Shown piece by piece: positions 8,260 through 19,001 of a DNA stretch of 64,000 bases (the first letter of the stretch is position 1; every line of letters starts with the position of its first letter). Origin of the DNA: Qingshengfaniella alkalisoli. Lineage in GTDB: Bacteria > Pseudomonadota > Alphaproteobacteria > Rhodobacterales > Rhodobacteraceae. Below the pieces are notes generated by a model. The model searched no databases. It saw only the letters and a list, made by a program, of their open reading frames with translations, and had not been told where the DNA came from. The translations under genes were made by a program, and so were the position numbers. The stretch spans positions 1,034,501 to 1,098,500 of the forward strand of contig NZ_CP042261.1 in NCBI RefSeq assembly GCF_007855645.1. The letters run 5' to 3'.

Positions 8260-9453
8260 ATGGCTGGTCTGACTACAGATGTTCTTGTTGCGGGTGCCGG
8301 TCCCGCAGGATTGATCGCGAGCGCGGCTTTCACTTCGCTTGGTCTGAAGGTCATCTGTATCGACCCCCAGCCCCCGGCCCTGGCTGCCCCGAACGATCTG
8401 CGCAGCACCGCGTTCTTGCAACCTTCCCAAGCATTTCTGGCGTCTATCGGCCTGTGGGACGGTCTTGCACAACATGCCAGCCCCTTGCAGATCATGCGGA
8501 TCATCGATGCGGGCGGGGTTGAGAACAACATCCGCCGCACCCATGACTTCGACGCCGCCGATATCGGTGACATGCCCTTCGGCTGGAACATCCCGAACCG
8601 GCTGATCCGTGAGGTGCTTCTGAAACGCCTGGAAGAAAGCGAGCATTTCGAATTACGCGCGGGGCAATCGGTCACCGCGATTCTGACCCGCACGCGCGAA
8701 GCCATCGCAACCACATCCGATGGTGGCCGCATCCGTAGCAAGCTTGTGGTCGCGGCGGATGGGCGCAACTCCTTCATTCGTCAAAGCTGCGGGATTGACT
8801 GCCGGACAACGCGTTACGGACAGAAAGCGCTGGCCTTCACCGTCGCGCATCCTGAGCCGCATCAGAACATATCCACCGAAATCCATCGCTCCGGTGGGCC
8901 TTTCACCTTGGTCCCCCTGCCCGATCATGATGGTGTGCATTATTCTGCGGTCGTCTGGATGGAACGAACAAAAGTGGCAGATGAACTCGCCGCTCTCCCC
9001 GATCGAGAATTCGAAGCCGCCGCGCTTGAACGGTCATGCGGCGTACTGGGCCCTCTCACGCCGAAAGGTGGGCGCGGCGTCTTTCCGATGGTCAGCCAGC
9101 ATGCGAAGCGTCTTGCATCGGAGCGTGTTGCGTTGATTGCCGAAGCCGCGCATGTCGTGCCACCCATCGGTGCGCAGGGTCTGAACATGAGTCTGGCCGA
9201 CATAAGCGTCCTCACAGAACTGGCCACCGATACGCTGACTGATCCGGGATCTCACACGATGCTGCGCCGCTATCACGAGGCGCGCTGGCCGGACATTCGC
9301 AAACGCATTCTCGGGATTGAGGCACTCAACCGCGCCTCGATGCTCGAAGGGCAGATCCTGCGTGATGCGCGGATGCGGGCGCTCGATGCCATTTACGGGG
9401 TCGGCGCGGTGCGTCGCTTGGCGATGCAACAAGGGCTCGGAGCAAAAGGCTAG
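8260..9453 (+). CDS. UbiH/UbiF-family FAD-dependent hydroxylase
   Basis: 397 residues. An FAD-binding Rossmann motif VAGAGPAGLIASAAF opens the protein, a VVAADGRNS motif lies near residue 165, and the C-terminal FAD ribityl-binding signature VPPIGAQGLNMSLADI marks the aromatic-ring hydroxylases of ubiquinone synthesis. Alphaproteobacteria use several regioselective members (UbiL, UbiM and others), so the ring position cannot be set from sequence alone. The second FAD motif reads AEAAH instead of the common GDAAH, as in some alphaproteobacterial members. The start has GGAGGG just upstream. It ends 4 bp into the converging Lrp gene. Confidence 0.88.
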   Translation: MAGLTTDVLVAGAGPAGLIASAAFTSLGLKVICIDPQPPALAAPNDLRSTAFLQPSQAFLASIGLWDGLAQHASPLQIMRIIDAGGVENNIRRTHDFDAADIGDMPFGWNIPNRLIREVLLKRLEESEHFELRAGQSVTAILTRTREAIATTSDGGRIRSKLVVAADGRNSFIRQSCGIDCRTTRYGQKALAFTVAHPEPHQNISTEIHRSGGPFTLVPLPDHDGVHYSAVVWMERTKVADELAALPDREFEAAALERSCGVLGPLTPKGGRGVFPMVSQHAKRLASERVALIAEAAHVVPPIGAQGLNMSLADISVLTELATDTLTDPGSHTMLRRYHEARWPDIRKRILGIEALNRASMLEGQILRDARMRALDAIYGVGAVRRLAMQQGLGAKG

Positions 9454-9908
9454 CCAATCGGGCCCGGAAAAGTCTCTTCGCTCAACAAAACATTTGCTTC
9501 CACTTCGCCCACCGATGGCAGCGTCATGATCCGACGGCGAAGGACACGCTCGAAATCAGGCAAGTCACGCGCAACGACGCGAAGGCGGTAATCGAACCGT
9601 CCAAGGACGTGATGGACAACCTGCACCTCTGGAATGGCGGTGATCGCGCGCTCAAAGTCCTCGAGGCTGACCCGCCCTCGCGTGGCCAGCTTGATGCCCA
9701 GGAACACGGTGACGCCGAATCCCAGCTTGTCATTGTCCAGCACGAGTCGACGGCCCTTGATGATGCCCTGATCCTCCAGCCGCTTGATGCGCCGCCATGT
9801 CGCCGGTTGGCTCAGCCCCAACTTACGCCCCAAGGCGCCCGCAGAGACTGTCGCGTCCCGCGAAAGCGTACGCAGGATCGCGCGGTCGGTATCGTCCAGA
9901 TCAATCAC
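9450..9908 (-). CDS. Lrp/AsnC-family transcriptional regulator
   Basis: 152 residues. The N-terminal helix-turn-helix (TDRAILRTLSRDATVSAGALGRKLGLSQPATWRRIKRLEDQG) is followed by the RAM ligand-binding domain with the VHHVLGRFDYRLRVVARDLPDFE segment. Lrp/AsnC proteins form octamers or 16-mers and often sense amino acids. Its start overlaps the stop of the upstream paralogue by 4 bp (ATGA type), so they are one operon and probably co-translated. ilvC, a branched-chain amino acid gene, is divergent beyond the paralogue, making amino-acid sensing plausible but unproven. Confidence 0.92.
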   Translation of the reverse strand: MIDLDDTDRAILRTLSRDATVSAGALGRKLGLSQPATWRRIKRLEDQGIIKGRRLVLDNDKLGFGVTVFLGIKLATRGRVSLEDFERAITAIPEVQVVHHVLGRFDYRLRVVARDLPDFERVLRRRIMTLPSVGEVEANVLLSEETFPGPIG

Positions 9909-10363
9909 AGCGGCAGGCTTTCGCTCGATTTGATGCTCGCAATCTGCATCAGGGCTTCGAGGTCGGCGATGTGCGGCAAGGTCAGAATCCGTTCCCGGTA
10001 GATTTCCTGATAATGCCCCATATCCCGCGCGATGACGGACAGGCGCAAATCGACGCGGCCAAGGAAGGTTTGGATTTCGACCACCTCCGGAATGTCACGC
10101 GCCTTGGCCATGACAATGTCGAAAGCGTTCTGCACCGTCTTGTCCAGCGAGATGCGCAGCGATACCTCGACGCCATAGCCAAGCGCGCGCCAGTCAATGA
10201 CCGCGGTCTGCCCCTTGATGACACCGGATTCCTGCAAACGTTCCAACCGACGCCAGCAGGTCGCCCGCGCCATTCCTGCGCGTTCGGCCAGTTCCGTCGC
10301 CGACTGGGTCGGGTCAGCCTGATACTGGCGCAGGAGTCGCCTGTCTTGATCATCGATCTGCAT
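9905..10363 (-). CDS. Lrp/AsnC-family transcriptional regulator (paralogue)
   Basis: 152 residues, the same length as its downstream neighbour and with the same layout: helix-turn-helix (DRRLLRQYQADPTQSATELA, ATCWRRLERLQESG) then a RAM domain (VVEIQTFLGRVDLRLSVIAR). The two are clearly duplicates that have diverged. It is first in a two-gene unit and is divergent from ilvC across a 127-bp A/T-rich gap, so it is a good candidate regulator of itself and of ilvC; no well-defined Lrp site could be assigned by eye. Confidence 0.92.
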   Translation of the reverse strand: MQIDDQDRRLLRQYQADPTQSATELAERAGMARATCWRRLERLQESGVIKGQTAVIDWRALGYGVEVSLRISLDKTVQNAFDIVMAKARDIPEVVEIQTFLGRVDLRLSVIARDMGHYQEIYRERILTLPHIADLEALMQIASIKSSESLPL

Positions 10364-10478
10364 GAACGTTTCATAATTTGCCTGATGAAGAATGAAAAGT
10401 TCAATATTTTAGGCTAGAACGTGATCTTCCTGCACATCATAAGCAGGATTTTGTAGATGTTGCGCCCATAAGACGTGA

Positions 10479-11513
<1,035 letters not shown>

Positions 11514-11520
11514 CCCCTCT

Positions 11521-11552
11521 CGGGCGGCATCACACCTCGGTGCCGCCCGTTT
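11521..11552 (+). terminator. Terminator of ilvC
   Basis: CGGGCGGCA and TGCCGCCCG form a perfect 9-bp stem around an 11-base loop, followed by TTT. It starts 7 bp after the ilvC stop and overlaps the last codons of the converging EEP gene. Confidence 0.65.
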
Positions 11553-12567
11553 CCGTCACAAGGATCGACACAGGGAAATGATCGCTGAAGCCGGTCGGAT
11601 CGACATTGCTGGCGGCATTTCCTCTGGGCAAGCCGAAACGACGTGGCCCGTTCCCTGCCCTGTGATCCACCATCTCCGGTAAGGCTTCGACGCGCGCTGA
11701 GCCGTTCACAGCCTTGAAAGCCGTATTCCCATTGTCCAGCAATGGGCCCGAGGCAAGGATCTGGTCGAATACATTCCCATCCGCGCCATAGTACAGCGTT
11801 CCGTGCAACCGTCGGGGATCGCCCCGATGGTCGATGGCTTCAAAGCTCAGATACTCCCATGCGAAGTTGTAGAATTTCGCCGATCTCGCACGTACCACAT
11901 CGCCGCGTTCCCGTTCGGCATTGGCGTTGATCATCAAGGAATCGTTCCACGGATCGTCATTGAAGTCCCCGATCGCCAAGATCGAGGCATCGGCCCCCAC
12001 GATCTCGCGAATGCGTTCATGCCAGTAACCGACCGTTTCACCCGCGGTCGCGCGAAAACCCGCGCTTTCCATGGTTCCTCCGCTGCGCGAGGGCCAGTGA
12101 TTGCACATGATCACCAGATCATTGCCCAACAACGACCTGAATGTCGCCTGCAGCACATCGCGAGTACCCGTCCGACGCACAACGAAATGGTTGAAAATCA
12201 GGTCCGGATCGACGGAATAAGCCGCGATGTCATACAGGAACGCCGTATCTATCCCGCGTTGGTCATGACTGTTGTCGGCGTGGACCAGCCCGTATTGACG
12301 CCCCGTCAGTTCGCTTGCACGCGCAGCTAGGTCGGTCAGAACGAAACGATCCTCCGCTTCGCAAACGCCCAGAATGTCGGGGCCTGCACCGTTGTTCATC
12401 TTGGAAATGATGTGCGCGAGTTGTCCGAGTTTCGTCCGGTACAGATTTTCCGTCCAACCGCGCAGGTCGCTGGCTACGACGGTTCGGATCCAGTCGATAC
12501 GAGGCGGATGGTTCTCCGGCCCGAACAAATTTTCGAGATTCCAGAACGCGACGCAATGAGTGGGCAT
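11530..12567 (-). CDS. Endonuclease/exonuclease/phosphatase (EEP) family protein
   Basis: 345 residues. EEP hallmarks: FWNLENLFG near the N-terminus (the metal-binding Asn and Glu), CEAEDRF, the CNHWPSRSGG segment with the catalytic-type His, ILAIGDFNDDPWN (Asp/Asn), and a C-terminal FSDHFPVSI with the last Asp-His pair. All catalytic positions look intact, so it is probably an active nuclease or phosphodiesterase; substrate unknown. No signal peptide is evident. ATG 12567 is preferred to an in-frame ATG at 12579, because GGAGGT lies just before the former. It follows glmM on the same strand with a 53-bp gap and may be the last gene of the folB-folP-glmM unit. Confidence 0.85.
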   Translation of the reverse strand: MPTHCVAFWNLENLFGPENHPPRIDWIRTVVASDLRGWTENLYRTKLGQLAHIISKMNNGAGPDILGVCEAEDRFVLTDLAARASELTGRQYGLVHADNSHDQRGIDTAFLYDIAAYSVDPDLIFNHFVVRRTGTRDVLQATFRSLLGNDLVIMCNHWPSRSGGTMESAGFRATAGETVGYWHERIREIVGADASILAIGDFNDDPWNDSLMINANAERERGDVVRARSAKFYNFAWEYLSFEAIDHRGDPRRLHGTLYYGADGNVFDQILASGPLLDNGNTAFKAVNGSARVEALPEMVDHRAGNGPRRFGLPRGNAASNVDPTGFSDHFPVSILVTETGGTEV

Positions 12568-12620
12568 CGGGACCTCCATCAGTCTTCCTGACGCAGGTCC
12601 GTGCGGATGCGCGGATCAGG

Positions 12621-13967
12621 TCAGGCGCATTCAGCTTCCACTACGGCAACCAACCCGTCAACGATTTCACCGAGCAAGGCCCGATCTTCCGCCTCCGCCA
12701 TGACACGGATCAGCGGTTCGGTCCCGGATTTGCGGATCAAAAGGCGCCCCTGCCCGTCCAGACGCGTCTCCGCATTCTTGATCGCGGCAACCACCATCTG
12801 CGATTCCAGCGGGTCTTGGCCCAGCTGAAAGCGCACGTTTTTCAACAGTTGCGGGCACGGCTTGAACACTTGCGTCAATTCGGAGGTCTTCTTGCTCGTG
12901 CGCACCAGTTCTGCCAACACCTGAAGTCCCGCGATCAGACCATCACCCGTGGTGCCGTAATCCGTCATGACGATGTGACCGGATTGTTCTCCGCCCATAT
13001 TGAAGCCGCCCTTGCGCATGGCCTCCACAACATAGCGGTCACCGACAGGCGTGCGCTCCAGCCTGATATCCTTCGCGGCCAGATGCTGTTCCAGCCCCAG
13101 ATTGGACATGACCGTTGTGACCAGCGTGCGATCGTTCAAACGCCCTTCATCGGCCCAACGGCAGGCAAGCAGTGCCATGATCTGATCGCCATCGGCCTCG
13201 ACACCGTTTTCGTCCAGAACGATCAAACGGTCCGCATCCCCATCAAAGCAAAGCCCGATATCCGCGCCGTGTTCCCGCACCGCTGCGGATGCGGCACCGG
13301 GCGCGGTCGATCCGACGCCCTTGTTGATGTTCGTGCCGTCCGGCGATACGCCCACCGGGATCACGTCAGCGCCCAGTTCCCAAAGAACTTCCGGCGCCGC
13401 CTTATAGGCCGCACCGTTCGCACAGTCGACGACGATCTTGAGCCCATTCAGGCGCAAACCGTTCGGAAAAGTGGTTTTCACGTATTCGACATACCGGCTG
13501 CGCCCATCATCGATACGTTTTGCCCGGCCGATGTTCTGCGGTTGGGCGGGTTGGATGTCGCCCAATATCAGCGCCTCGATCTCGGCCTCCGCCGCGTCAG
13601 ACAGCTTGAATCCGTCCGGCCCGAAAAACTTAATGCCATTGTCCGTGGACGGGTTGTGGCTGGCGGTAATCATGATCCCCAGATCTGCACGCATCGAGTG
13701 CGTCAGAAGCCCCACGGCAGGCGTCGGCACCGGCCCCAGCAACAGGACGTTCATCCCCGTCGACGTCAGGCCCGCCGTAAGCGCGTTTTCCAGCATGTAG
13801 CCCGACAACCGCGTATCCTTACCGATCACGACACGGTGCTGGTTCTGGCCGTCACGCCGAAAATACCGGCCCGCTGCCGCGCCAAGCTTCAACGCCAGGT
13901 CCGCCGTCATGGGATAGGTATTGGCCTGTCCGCGCACCCCGTCGGTGCCAAAAAGGGTCCGGTTCAT
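12621..13967 (-). CDS. glmM: Phosphoglucosamine mutase
   Basis: Converts glucosamine-6-phosphate to glucosamine-1-phosphate for peptidoglycan and LPS precursors. 448 residues, family-normal. It opens with [12 protein letters not shown]; the phosphoserine loop is [18 protein letters not shown], the Mg-binding loop [16 protein letters not shown], the sugar-binding motif GGEQSGHIV, and the phosphate-binding loop [14 protein letters not shown] is close to the C-terminus. The start overlaps the stop of folP by 4 bp, the common folP-glmM coupling. Confidence 0.98.
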   Translation of the reverse strand: MNRTLFGTDGVRGQANTYPMTADLALKLGAAAGRYFRRDGQNQHRVVIGKDTRLSGYMLENALTAGLTSTGMNVLLLGPVPTPAVGLLTHSMRADLGIMITASHNPSTDNGIKFFGPDGFKLSDAAEAEIEALILGDIQPAQPQNIGRAKRIDDGRSRYVEYVKTTFPNGLRLNGLKIVVDCANGAAYKAAPEVLWELGADVIPVGVSPDGTNINKGVGSTAPGAASAAVREHGADIGLCFDGDADRLIVLDENGVEADGDQIMALLACRWADEGRLNDRTLVTTVMSNLGLEQHLAAKDIRLERTPVGDRYVVEAMRKGGFNMGGEQSGHIVMTDYGTTGDGLIAGLQVLAELVRTSKKTSELTQVFKPCPQLLKNVRFQLGQDPLESQMVVAAIKNAETRLDGQGRLLIRKSGTEPLIRVMAEAEDRALLGEIVDGLVAVVEAECA

Positions 13968-14983
13968 CTGTTCTGTCCTTTGCTTCCTGCCCCCATGATC
14001 GCCGCCTGCAGGCTGATGGCCTGTCTGGTCTGAGGGACGTCATGCACACGTAGAATCTGCACGCCCTGAGCAATTCCCGCAAGTCCAACGGCAATGGATC
14101 CGGGGAATCGGGCGTCCGCCTGCTCAGCTCCCGTCAGGGCTCCGATGAACCTCTTGCGCGAGACGCCAAGAAGGATCGGGCAGCCCAAGGCATGAAACAA
14201 ATCCAACCGCGCAAGAATTTCAATGTTGTGCGCGACGGTCTTGCCGAACCCGATACCCGGGTCGACAATGATCCGATCACGGGCGATGCCCGCGCTTTCG
14301 GCTGCCCCAATGCGTTCCGCAAGATGGTCATACACATCCAGCAATGCGTCGTCGTAACATGGCGCGTCCTGCATTGTCTCCGGATTGCCCTGCGTGTGCA
14401 TCAGGCAAATCGGCACGTTAGACTTCGCGACGACATCCGCCATGTCCGGATCAAACGCCAGCGCAGACACATCGTTGAGCAGATGTACACCCGCCTGCAG
14501 ACCGGCTTCGGCCACGGCCGCCTTGCGTGTGTCGAGGCTCAGAACGACGCCATCATTTGCAAGCCCTTCGACCATTGGCTGAATCCGCCGGATTTCTTCT
14601 TCCGCGGGGACGAAAGCCGCGCCCGGACGGGTCGATTCACCGCCGATGTCAATGATCGCCGCCCCATCATGTATCATCTGCCGAGCATGGCTCAGCGCCC
14701 TGTCCAGTCGCGTATAACGCCCACCGTCAGAAAAACTGTCCGGCGTCACATTCAGTATACCCATGACGCGTGGCATGGACCAATCCAGGGGGCCAAGCGG
14801 TCGGCGTGTCGTTGTCAGGCGCGTCAGGACGTCAGCAGGCGCCTCGCGGGCCGGGATCACCTCGGACACCCTGCCTTTTTCAAGACATTCGATCTGATCG
14901 AACCAGCACCAACCGTCTGCAAGCGTCATCGCACCAGGCGTTCGGACCGGATCAATACGGGATATGGGTCGGTAATAGGGCAT
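13964..14983 (-). CDS. folP: Dihydropteroate synthase
   Basis: Joins p-aminobenzoate to dihydropterin pyrophosphate in folate synthesis. 339 residues, some 60 longer at the N-terminus than the E. coli enzyme, an extension seen in other Rhodobacterales. Core motifs: [54 protein letters not shown] and GVSRKRFIG. It overlaps folB upstream by one base and glmM downstream by four, so the three are translationally coupled. The extra N-terminal domain ([18 protein letters not shown]) has no assigned role. Confidence 0.96.
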   Translation of the reverse strand: MPYYRPISRIDPVRTPGAMTLADGWCWFDQIECLEKGRVSEVIPAREAPADVLTRLTTTRRPLGPLDWSMPRVMGILNVTPDSFSDGGRYTRLDRALSHARQMIHDGAAIIDIGGESTRPGAAFVPAEEEIRRIQPMVEGLANDGVVLSLDTRKAAVAEAGLQAGVHLLNDVSALAFDPDMADVVAKSNVPICLMHTQGNPETMQDAPCYDDALLDVYDHLAERIGAAESAGIARDRIIVDPGIGFGKTVAHNIEILARLDLFHALGCPILLGVSRKRFIGALTGAEQADARFPGSIAVGLAGIAQGVQILRVHDVPQTRQAISLQAAIMGAGSKGQNR

Positions 14984-15864
14984 CAGCCGTCAACCTTGAC
15001 CCGTGTCTCTCCCGTCGCAGTCCACCGCCGCATCTCAGATGCGCCCAGACGCGTCGCCAGCCAGTGCGCAAGCATCTCCGCCGAACTGCCCAGTTCCGGT
15101 GCGTCTTCACGCGCATCAAGCACCAGCTTCGACGGTGCCCAAACCGCCAACCGCCCCTGCCGGATATCCCAATCCAGTTCCGTCCGCGACGCGACGACCA
15201 CGCAGCGCTCATCCTGCGCAGCGAGCTTCCACGCACACTGCTCCAACGCCAGAAGATCAATTCGCCACTGCGCACGCGGATGGTCGGCCTGCGGTGCGGC
15301 CGTGTGAAGCGCGTCTACGCACAATACGGCCGGCCCCTCTTTCATCAGGGCGTCGATGCGGTCGCTCAAGTCGGCATCCAGTGCCTCTGCGCTGACGAAA
15401 ACGATTATGGGCACCGGTTGTGAATCGGACGCACCCAGATGTCGGCTGGTCTTGCGATCACGAACCATCTCTACGCCGAGCGCACCACTCAGGCGGTCCA
15501 GCTTTTCGATACGGATACAAACGCAATCCGCCGCCGCATGGGTCAGGATGCGCGCGGCGATTCCTTCGGCCAGCGTTTCAAGCAGATCGACACGGGCGCC
15601 TGCGATCTCGTCCTCGATGGCCTGCGCAAGCACATCATAGGAGAGGATCGAGTCCACATCGTCTTCGCGGCGCTGGCCGGGGAATGGCACCAGTTCCACC
15701 GCGATGTTGAACCGAACCCGCTGCGAACGGCCGCGTTCCTGCTGAAACGCGCCGATTTCGATTTCCAAAGTATGATCGCGCAGGCTGATCATGTCGGGGG
15801 TCTGGGCCCCAACTGAACCTGCACGCGCTGGAAAGGCTCCGAATTCTGAAGCGGATTGGGTCAC
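14983..15864 (-). CDS. folB: Dihydroneopterin aldolase FolB with extra C-terminal domain
   Basis: 293 residues. Residues about 24-145 are a complete dihydroneopterin aldolase (MISLRDHTLEIEIGAFQQERG, LETLAEGIAARIL, VCIRIEKLDRLSGALGVEMVR), which cleaves dihydroneopterin to hydroxymethyl-dihydropterin. The remaining 140 residues form a second domain that I cannot assign (RIDALMKEGPAVLCVDAL, RIDLLALEQCAWKLAAQDER, RLAVWAPSKLVLDARED). FolB is normally about 120 residues, so this is a fusion or extension. The start is GTG 15864, with GGAG six bases upstream. First gene of folB-folP-glmM. Confidence 0.88.
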   Translation of the reverse strand: MTQSASEFGAFPARAGSVGAQTPDMISLRDHTLEIEIGAFQQERGRSQRVRFNIAVELVPFPGQRREDDVDSILSYDVLAQAIEDEIAGARVDLLETLAEGIAARILTHAAADCVCIRIEKLDRLSGALGVEMVRDRKTSRHLGASDSQPVPIIVFVSAEALDADLSDRIDALMKEGPAVLCVDALHTAAPQADHPRAQWRIDLLALEQCAWKLAAQDERCVVVASRTELDWDIRQGRLAVWAPSKLVLDAREDAPELGSSAEMLAHWLATRLGASEMRRWTATGETRVKVDG

Positions 15865-15920
15865 CTGCGTCTCCGTATCAGCGGCGTCATGTTGCCGTTG
15901 CGCAGGCCATATCGCGGTTT

Positions 15921-16586
15921 TTACCGCTGCGCCACCCGTTCAGACCGGCGATAGAAACGGTGCACACCGATGGCTGCCGTTCTGAAGAACTTGCGCGCCC
16001 AGCTCGGGCTAACGGCCGTCGTATGATAGTAGGTCGCACCTTGCGTCAACGCCAGTGGCGCACCTGCCAGAACCACGCCCGCAACGCGCTTCACCTGGGC
16101 ATAAGCCCCTTTTTCACGGATCGTTTCAGGGTAGCCGTCACAGTTATAGGTGAACTGGCACTGGTACTTTTTACCCGTCCCCTGCTTGATTACCCCGCAT
16201 ACCGTATCTGGAAAAGATCCCGACTTAACCCGGTTCATGATGACCTCGGCCACCGCAAACTGCCCTTTTACGCTCTCGCCGCGCGCTTCGAAATAGAGCG
16301 CCTCCGAAAGACATTCCAACGCTTTGCCACCTTCCGGTGCAGGCTGCTGCGAGAGCCATGCTTTGGAGTAATCCAAATCCGAGAAATCTCGCTGCGGCTG
16401 AACCAGGGCACGGATACCCCCCTCATCAACCGAATCCATTGCGTCGCGTTCACGACCGAAAAGGTCAGATAGTTGCGACGAAAAAGTCGCGCTGGGGTCG
16501 TTGGACGTACTGATCGTCGCCTCTGCATGCGCCGCACCAGCACCCACGACTAGAAATGTCACACAAATTAATGGCAGCTTCTTCAT
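15921..16586 (-). CDS. SleB-type cell wall hydrolase, secreted
   Basis: 221 residues. A signal peptide is evident ([21 protein letters not shown], cleavage after AHA). The Hydrolase_2/SleB domain starts near residue 90 with [18 protein letters not shown], where the Glu is the presumed catalytic residue, and continues with [29 protein letters not shown] and GATYYHT. SleB homologues cleave peptidoglycan as lytic transglycosylases; in non-spore-formers they take part in envelope remodelling. It lies 56 bp upstream of folB on the same strand, and a 261-bp non-coding region lies before it. Confidence 0.88.
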   Translation of the reverse strand: MKKLPLICVTFLVVGAGAAHAEATISTSNDPSATFSSQLSDLFGRERDAMDSVDEGGIRALVQPQRDFSDLDYSKAWLSQQPAPEGGKALECLSEALYFEARGESVKGQFAVAEVIMNRVKSGSFPDTVCGVIKQGTGKKYQCQFTYNCDGYPETIREKGAYAQVKRVAGVVLAGAPLALTQGATYYHTTAVSPSWARKFFRTAAIGVHRFYRRSERVAQR

Positions 16587-16847
16587 AAGTTTTTCCGAGT
16601 TGCCTCAAACCCGGCGGGACATACAGAAGACTCCGCCAGAAAGGCAAATCCGGGGTAGGCAAGAAGCCGCCACGTAGCGTGTTGATTTTGCTACACAACG
16701 ACCTAGGCCACTGAGTCTTGGTCATTTTTTGAACGGTTCCAAGTATCGATTCTGTCGGCGAAATCTCGCGCAATGTAAAAGAGTTAACCTTTTCGTGACG
16801 TCGATTCTTGGCTAACGCTGGGTGTTTGATTCGGTGGTTAACGCCTC

Positions 16848-18998
16848 TCACCCACCGAGTCGCGTCAGATCAGCGACCTGCGAACAGGTGGCCCTGATCC
16901 GATGTAAAAGGTTCAAACGATTCCTGCGCACGACCTGATTGTCCGAATTCACCTGAACGGCCTCGAAGAATGCGTCAATCGGCGTGCGCAATTCCGACAT
17001 GGCGGACATGGCAGACGCGAAATCTTCATTCCGCATTGCCGGCCCAATCTTGCCATCCGCTGAATCGAGCGCGGCGAACAAGCTACGTTCTTCATTCGTT
17101 TCCGCCAGTTTCACATCCGGTCCAAAAGAGTACTCTACCCCGTCCTTATCTTCGGCCTGCGTCAGGATATTATTGGCGCGCTTGAACCCCTGCACCAGGT
17201 TCTCGCCATCGTCCGATTTCAGGAATGCGGACAAGGACTCCGCACGCTTCACGAGAAGCGTTAGATCGTCGTTGCCCGGCATGGACAGGCATGCATCAAT
17301 CACATCGTGCGGAATGCCCTGATCGCGCAGATAGACCTTCAGCCGGTCATGAAAGAACGCCAAAAGGTCTCCCGCCAGCACGAGCGCGCATTCCTTTTCA
17401 ACGCGCTCATCTGACAGGTCGGGGATACGCCCTTCTTCAAACGCACCCGCCTGAACCATCGCCGCCCGGTTCGCACGGATGGGCGCGAGCCAAACATCCA
17501 GCAGGCTGACACGCAGCTGGTTGGCGAGGATCAGCCGGATCACGCCCAAAGCGGCACGGCGCAGCGCGAACGGGTCTTTCGATCCGGTCGGCTTTTCGTC
17601 GATGGCCCAGAAACCTGTCAGCGTGTCGATCTTGTCGGCAAGTGCAACCGCCACCGAAACCGGATCACGCGGCACATCATCGGACGGCCCGAGCGGCTGG
17701 TAGTGGAACTGAGCGGCATCGGAGACCGCATCGGGCAAGTCAGCAAATTTACCGTAATATCGTCCCATAATCCCTTGAAGTTCCGGGAATTCATAGACCA
17801 TCTCCGAGGACAGATCGACCTTGGCAATACGCGCCGCTTGCCCGGCCAACTGTGGTTCGGCACCGACGATCGGCGCGATTTCGCGGGCCAGCGTTGCAAT
17901 ACGCGCAATACGGTCGGCCTGGGAGCCCAACCTGTTGTGGAAAGTCACGTCTGCGAGCGGCTTGCCCATGCCTTCCAGCCCGCCCGACTGGATCGTACGC
18001 AGGTCGTTTTCCCAGAAGAACTTAGCATCCGACAGACGCGCCGCCAGTACCTTCTGATTCCCGGCAAGGATCGTTGCGCCATCATCCGCCGTTTCACGGT
18101 TGGCGACCGTGATAAAGCGCTCGATTCGCCCCGTTTTCGGGTTCCGGATCGAAAAGAATTTCTGATGTTCCTTCATAGAGGTCTGGAGCACCTCCGGCGG
18201 CAGGTCGAGGAACTCGGCCCCAATTTCGCCCATCAGAACGACTGGCCACTCGACCAGCCCCGCAACTTCGGCAAGCAGTCCGTTGTCTTCAACCAGTTCC
18301 AGGCCGGACGCGAAGGCCATGTTTTCCGCATCCGCCTTGATGTGTTCGGCACGTTCATTCGCATCCAGAACGACATGGGCGCGCTTCAGCTTGCCCCTGT
18401 AGTCCTCGAAGGAACTGACCTCAAAACCGGCGGGCGCCATAAAGCGGTGGCCTCGGACGGTTCTTCCCGATGTGATCCCGCCAACTTCCAACGGTACGAC
18501 CTCGGCACCACCTTCGTCATGTGTGATGCACAGGATCGAATGTAGCGGGCGGACCCAACGCAGATCGTCACTGCCCCAGCGCATGGATTTGGGCCATGGG
18601 AAGTTACGGATCGTGTCGGACAGAACCTCGGCCACGATCTCGGCGGCCGGACGACCTTCTCGGGTGACAGTGGCGAACCAGACCTGCCCCTTTTTATCGT
18701 CACGCGCCTCCAACTGGTCCCGAGTCAATCCGGTCGAGCGAAGGAAACCTTCCAGCGCCTTTTCCGGCGCGCCGACGCGCGGACCTTTACGCTCCTCGCG
18801 AGTGGTCGGGCTTTCCGAAGCCATCCCCTGTACCGTCAGCACAAGGCGCCGCGGCGTGTGGAAAGCGCCGGCACCGGTATAGGTCAGCCCCGCCTCGACG
18901 ATTCCATTCGTGACCAACCGCTTCAGATCGGCGGCGGCCTTCGCCTGCATACGGGCCGGAATTTCTTCGGAGAACAACTCAATCAGAAGGTCTGGCAT
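16848..18998 (-). CDS. glyS: Glycine-tRNA ligase beta subunit
   Basis: Beta subunit of the bacterial alpha2-beta2 glycyl-tRNA synthetase; it binds tRNA and is needed for charging by the alpha subunit. 716 residues. It begins MPDLLIELFSEEIPARMQ, the family signature, followed by LTYTGAGAFHTPRRLVL, PKSMRWG and SMKEHQKFFSIRN; the C-terminal DALR-type anticodon-binding region ends the protein. It is separated from glyQ by a small DUF6446 gene that ends 3 bp before the glyS start, so the three form one unit. Confidence 0.97.
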   Translation of the reverse strand: MPDLLIELFSEEIPARMQAKAAADLKRLVTNGIVEAGLTYTGAGAFHTPRRLVLTVQGMASESPTTREERKGPRVGAPEKALEGFLRSTGLTRDQLEARDDKKGQVWFATVTREGRPAAEIVAEVLSDTIRNFPWPKSMRWGSDDLRWVRPLHSILCITHDEGGAEVVPLEVGGITSGRTVRGHRFMAPAGFEVSSFEDYRGKLKRAHVVLDANERAEHIKADAENMAFASGLELVEDNGLLAEVAGLVEWPVVLMGEIGAEFLDLPPEVLQTSMKEHQKFFSIRNPKTGRIERFITVANRETADDGATILAGNQKVLAARLSDAKFFWENDLRTIQSGGLEGMGKPLADVTFHNRLGSQADRIARIATLAREIAPIVGAEPQLAGQAARIAKVDLSSEMVYEFPELQGIMGRYYGKFADLPDAVSDAAQFHYQPLGPSDDVPRDPVSVAVALADKIDTLTGFWAIDEKPTGSKDPFALRRAALGVIRLILANQLRVSLLDVWLAPIRANRAAMVQAGAFEEGRIPDLSDERVEKECALVLAGDLLAFFHDRLKVYLRDQGIPHDVIDACLSMPGNDDLTLLVKRAESLSAFLKSDDGENLVQGFKRANNILTQAEDKDGVEYSFGPDVKLAETNEERSLFAALDSADGKIGPAMRNEDFASAMSAMSELRTPIDAFFEAVQVNSDNQVVRRNRLNLLHRIRATCSQVADLTRLGG

Positions 18999-19001
18999 AT
19001 C

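Noticed and set aside
12816-14033. 405-codon open frame on the plus strand
   Set aside because: Antisense to glmM and folP; its composition (His/Arg/Gln-rich) is typical of a shadow frame.
14192-15307. 371-codon plus-strand frame
   Set aside because: Opposite folP and folB, which are supported by motifs and overlapping starts and stops.
16587-16847. TTAACC/GTTAAC half-sites upstream of the SleB-type gene, as a CtrA site
   Set aside because: Only isolated half-sites at about 16786 and 16838; no TTAA-N6/7-TTAA pair.
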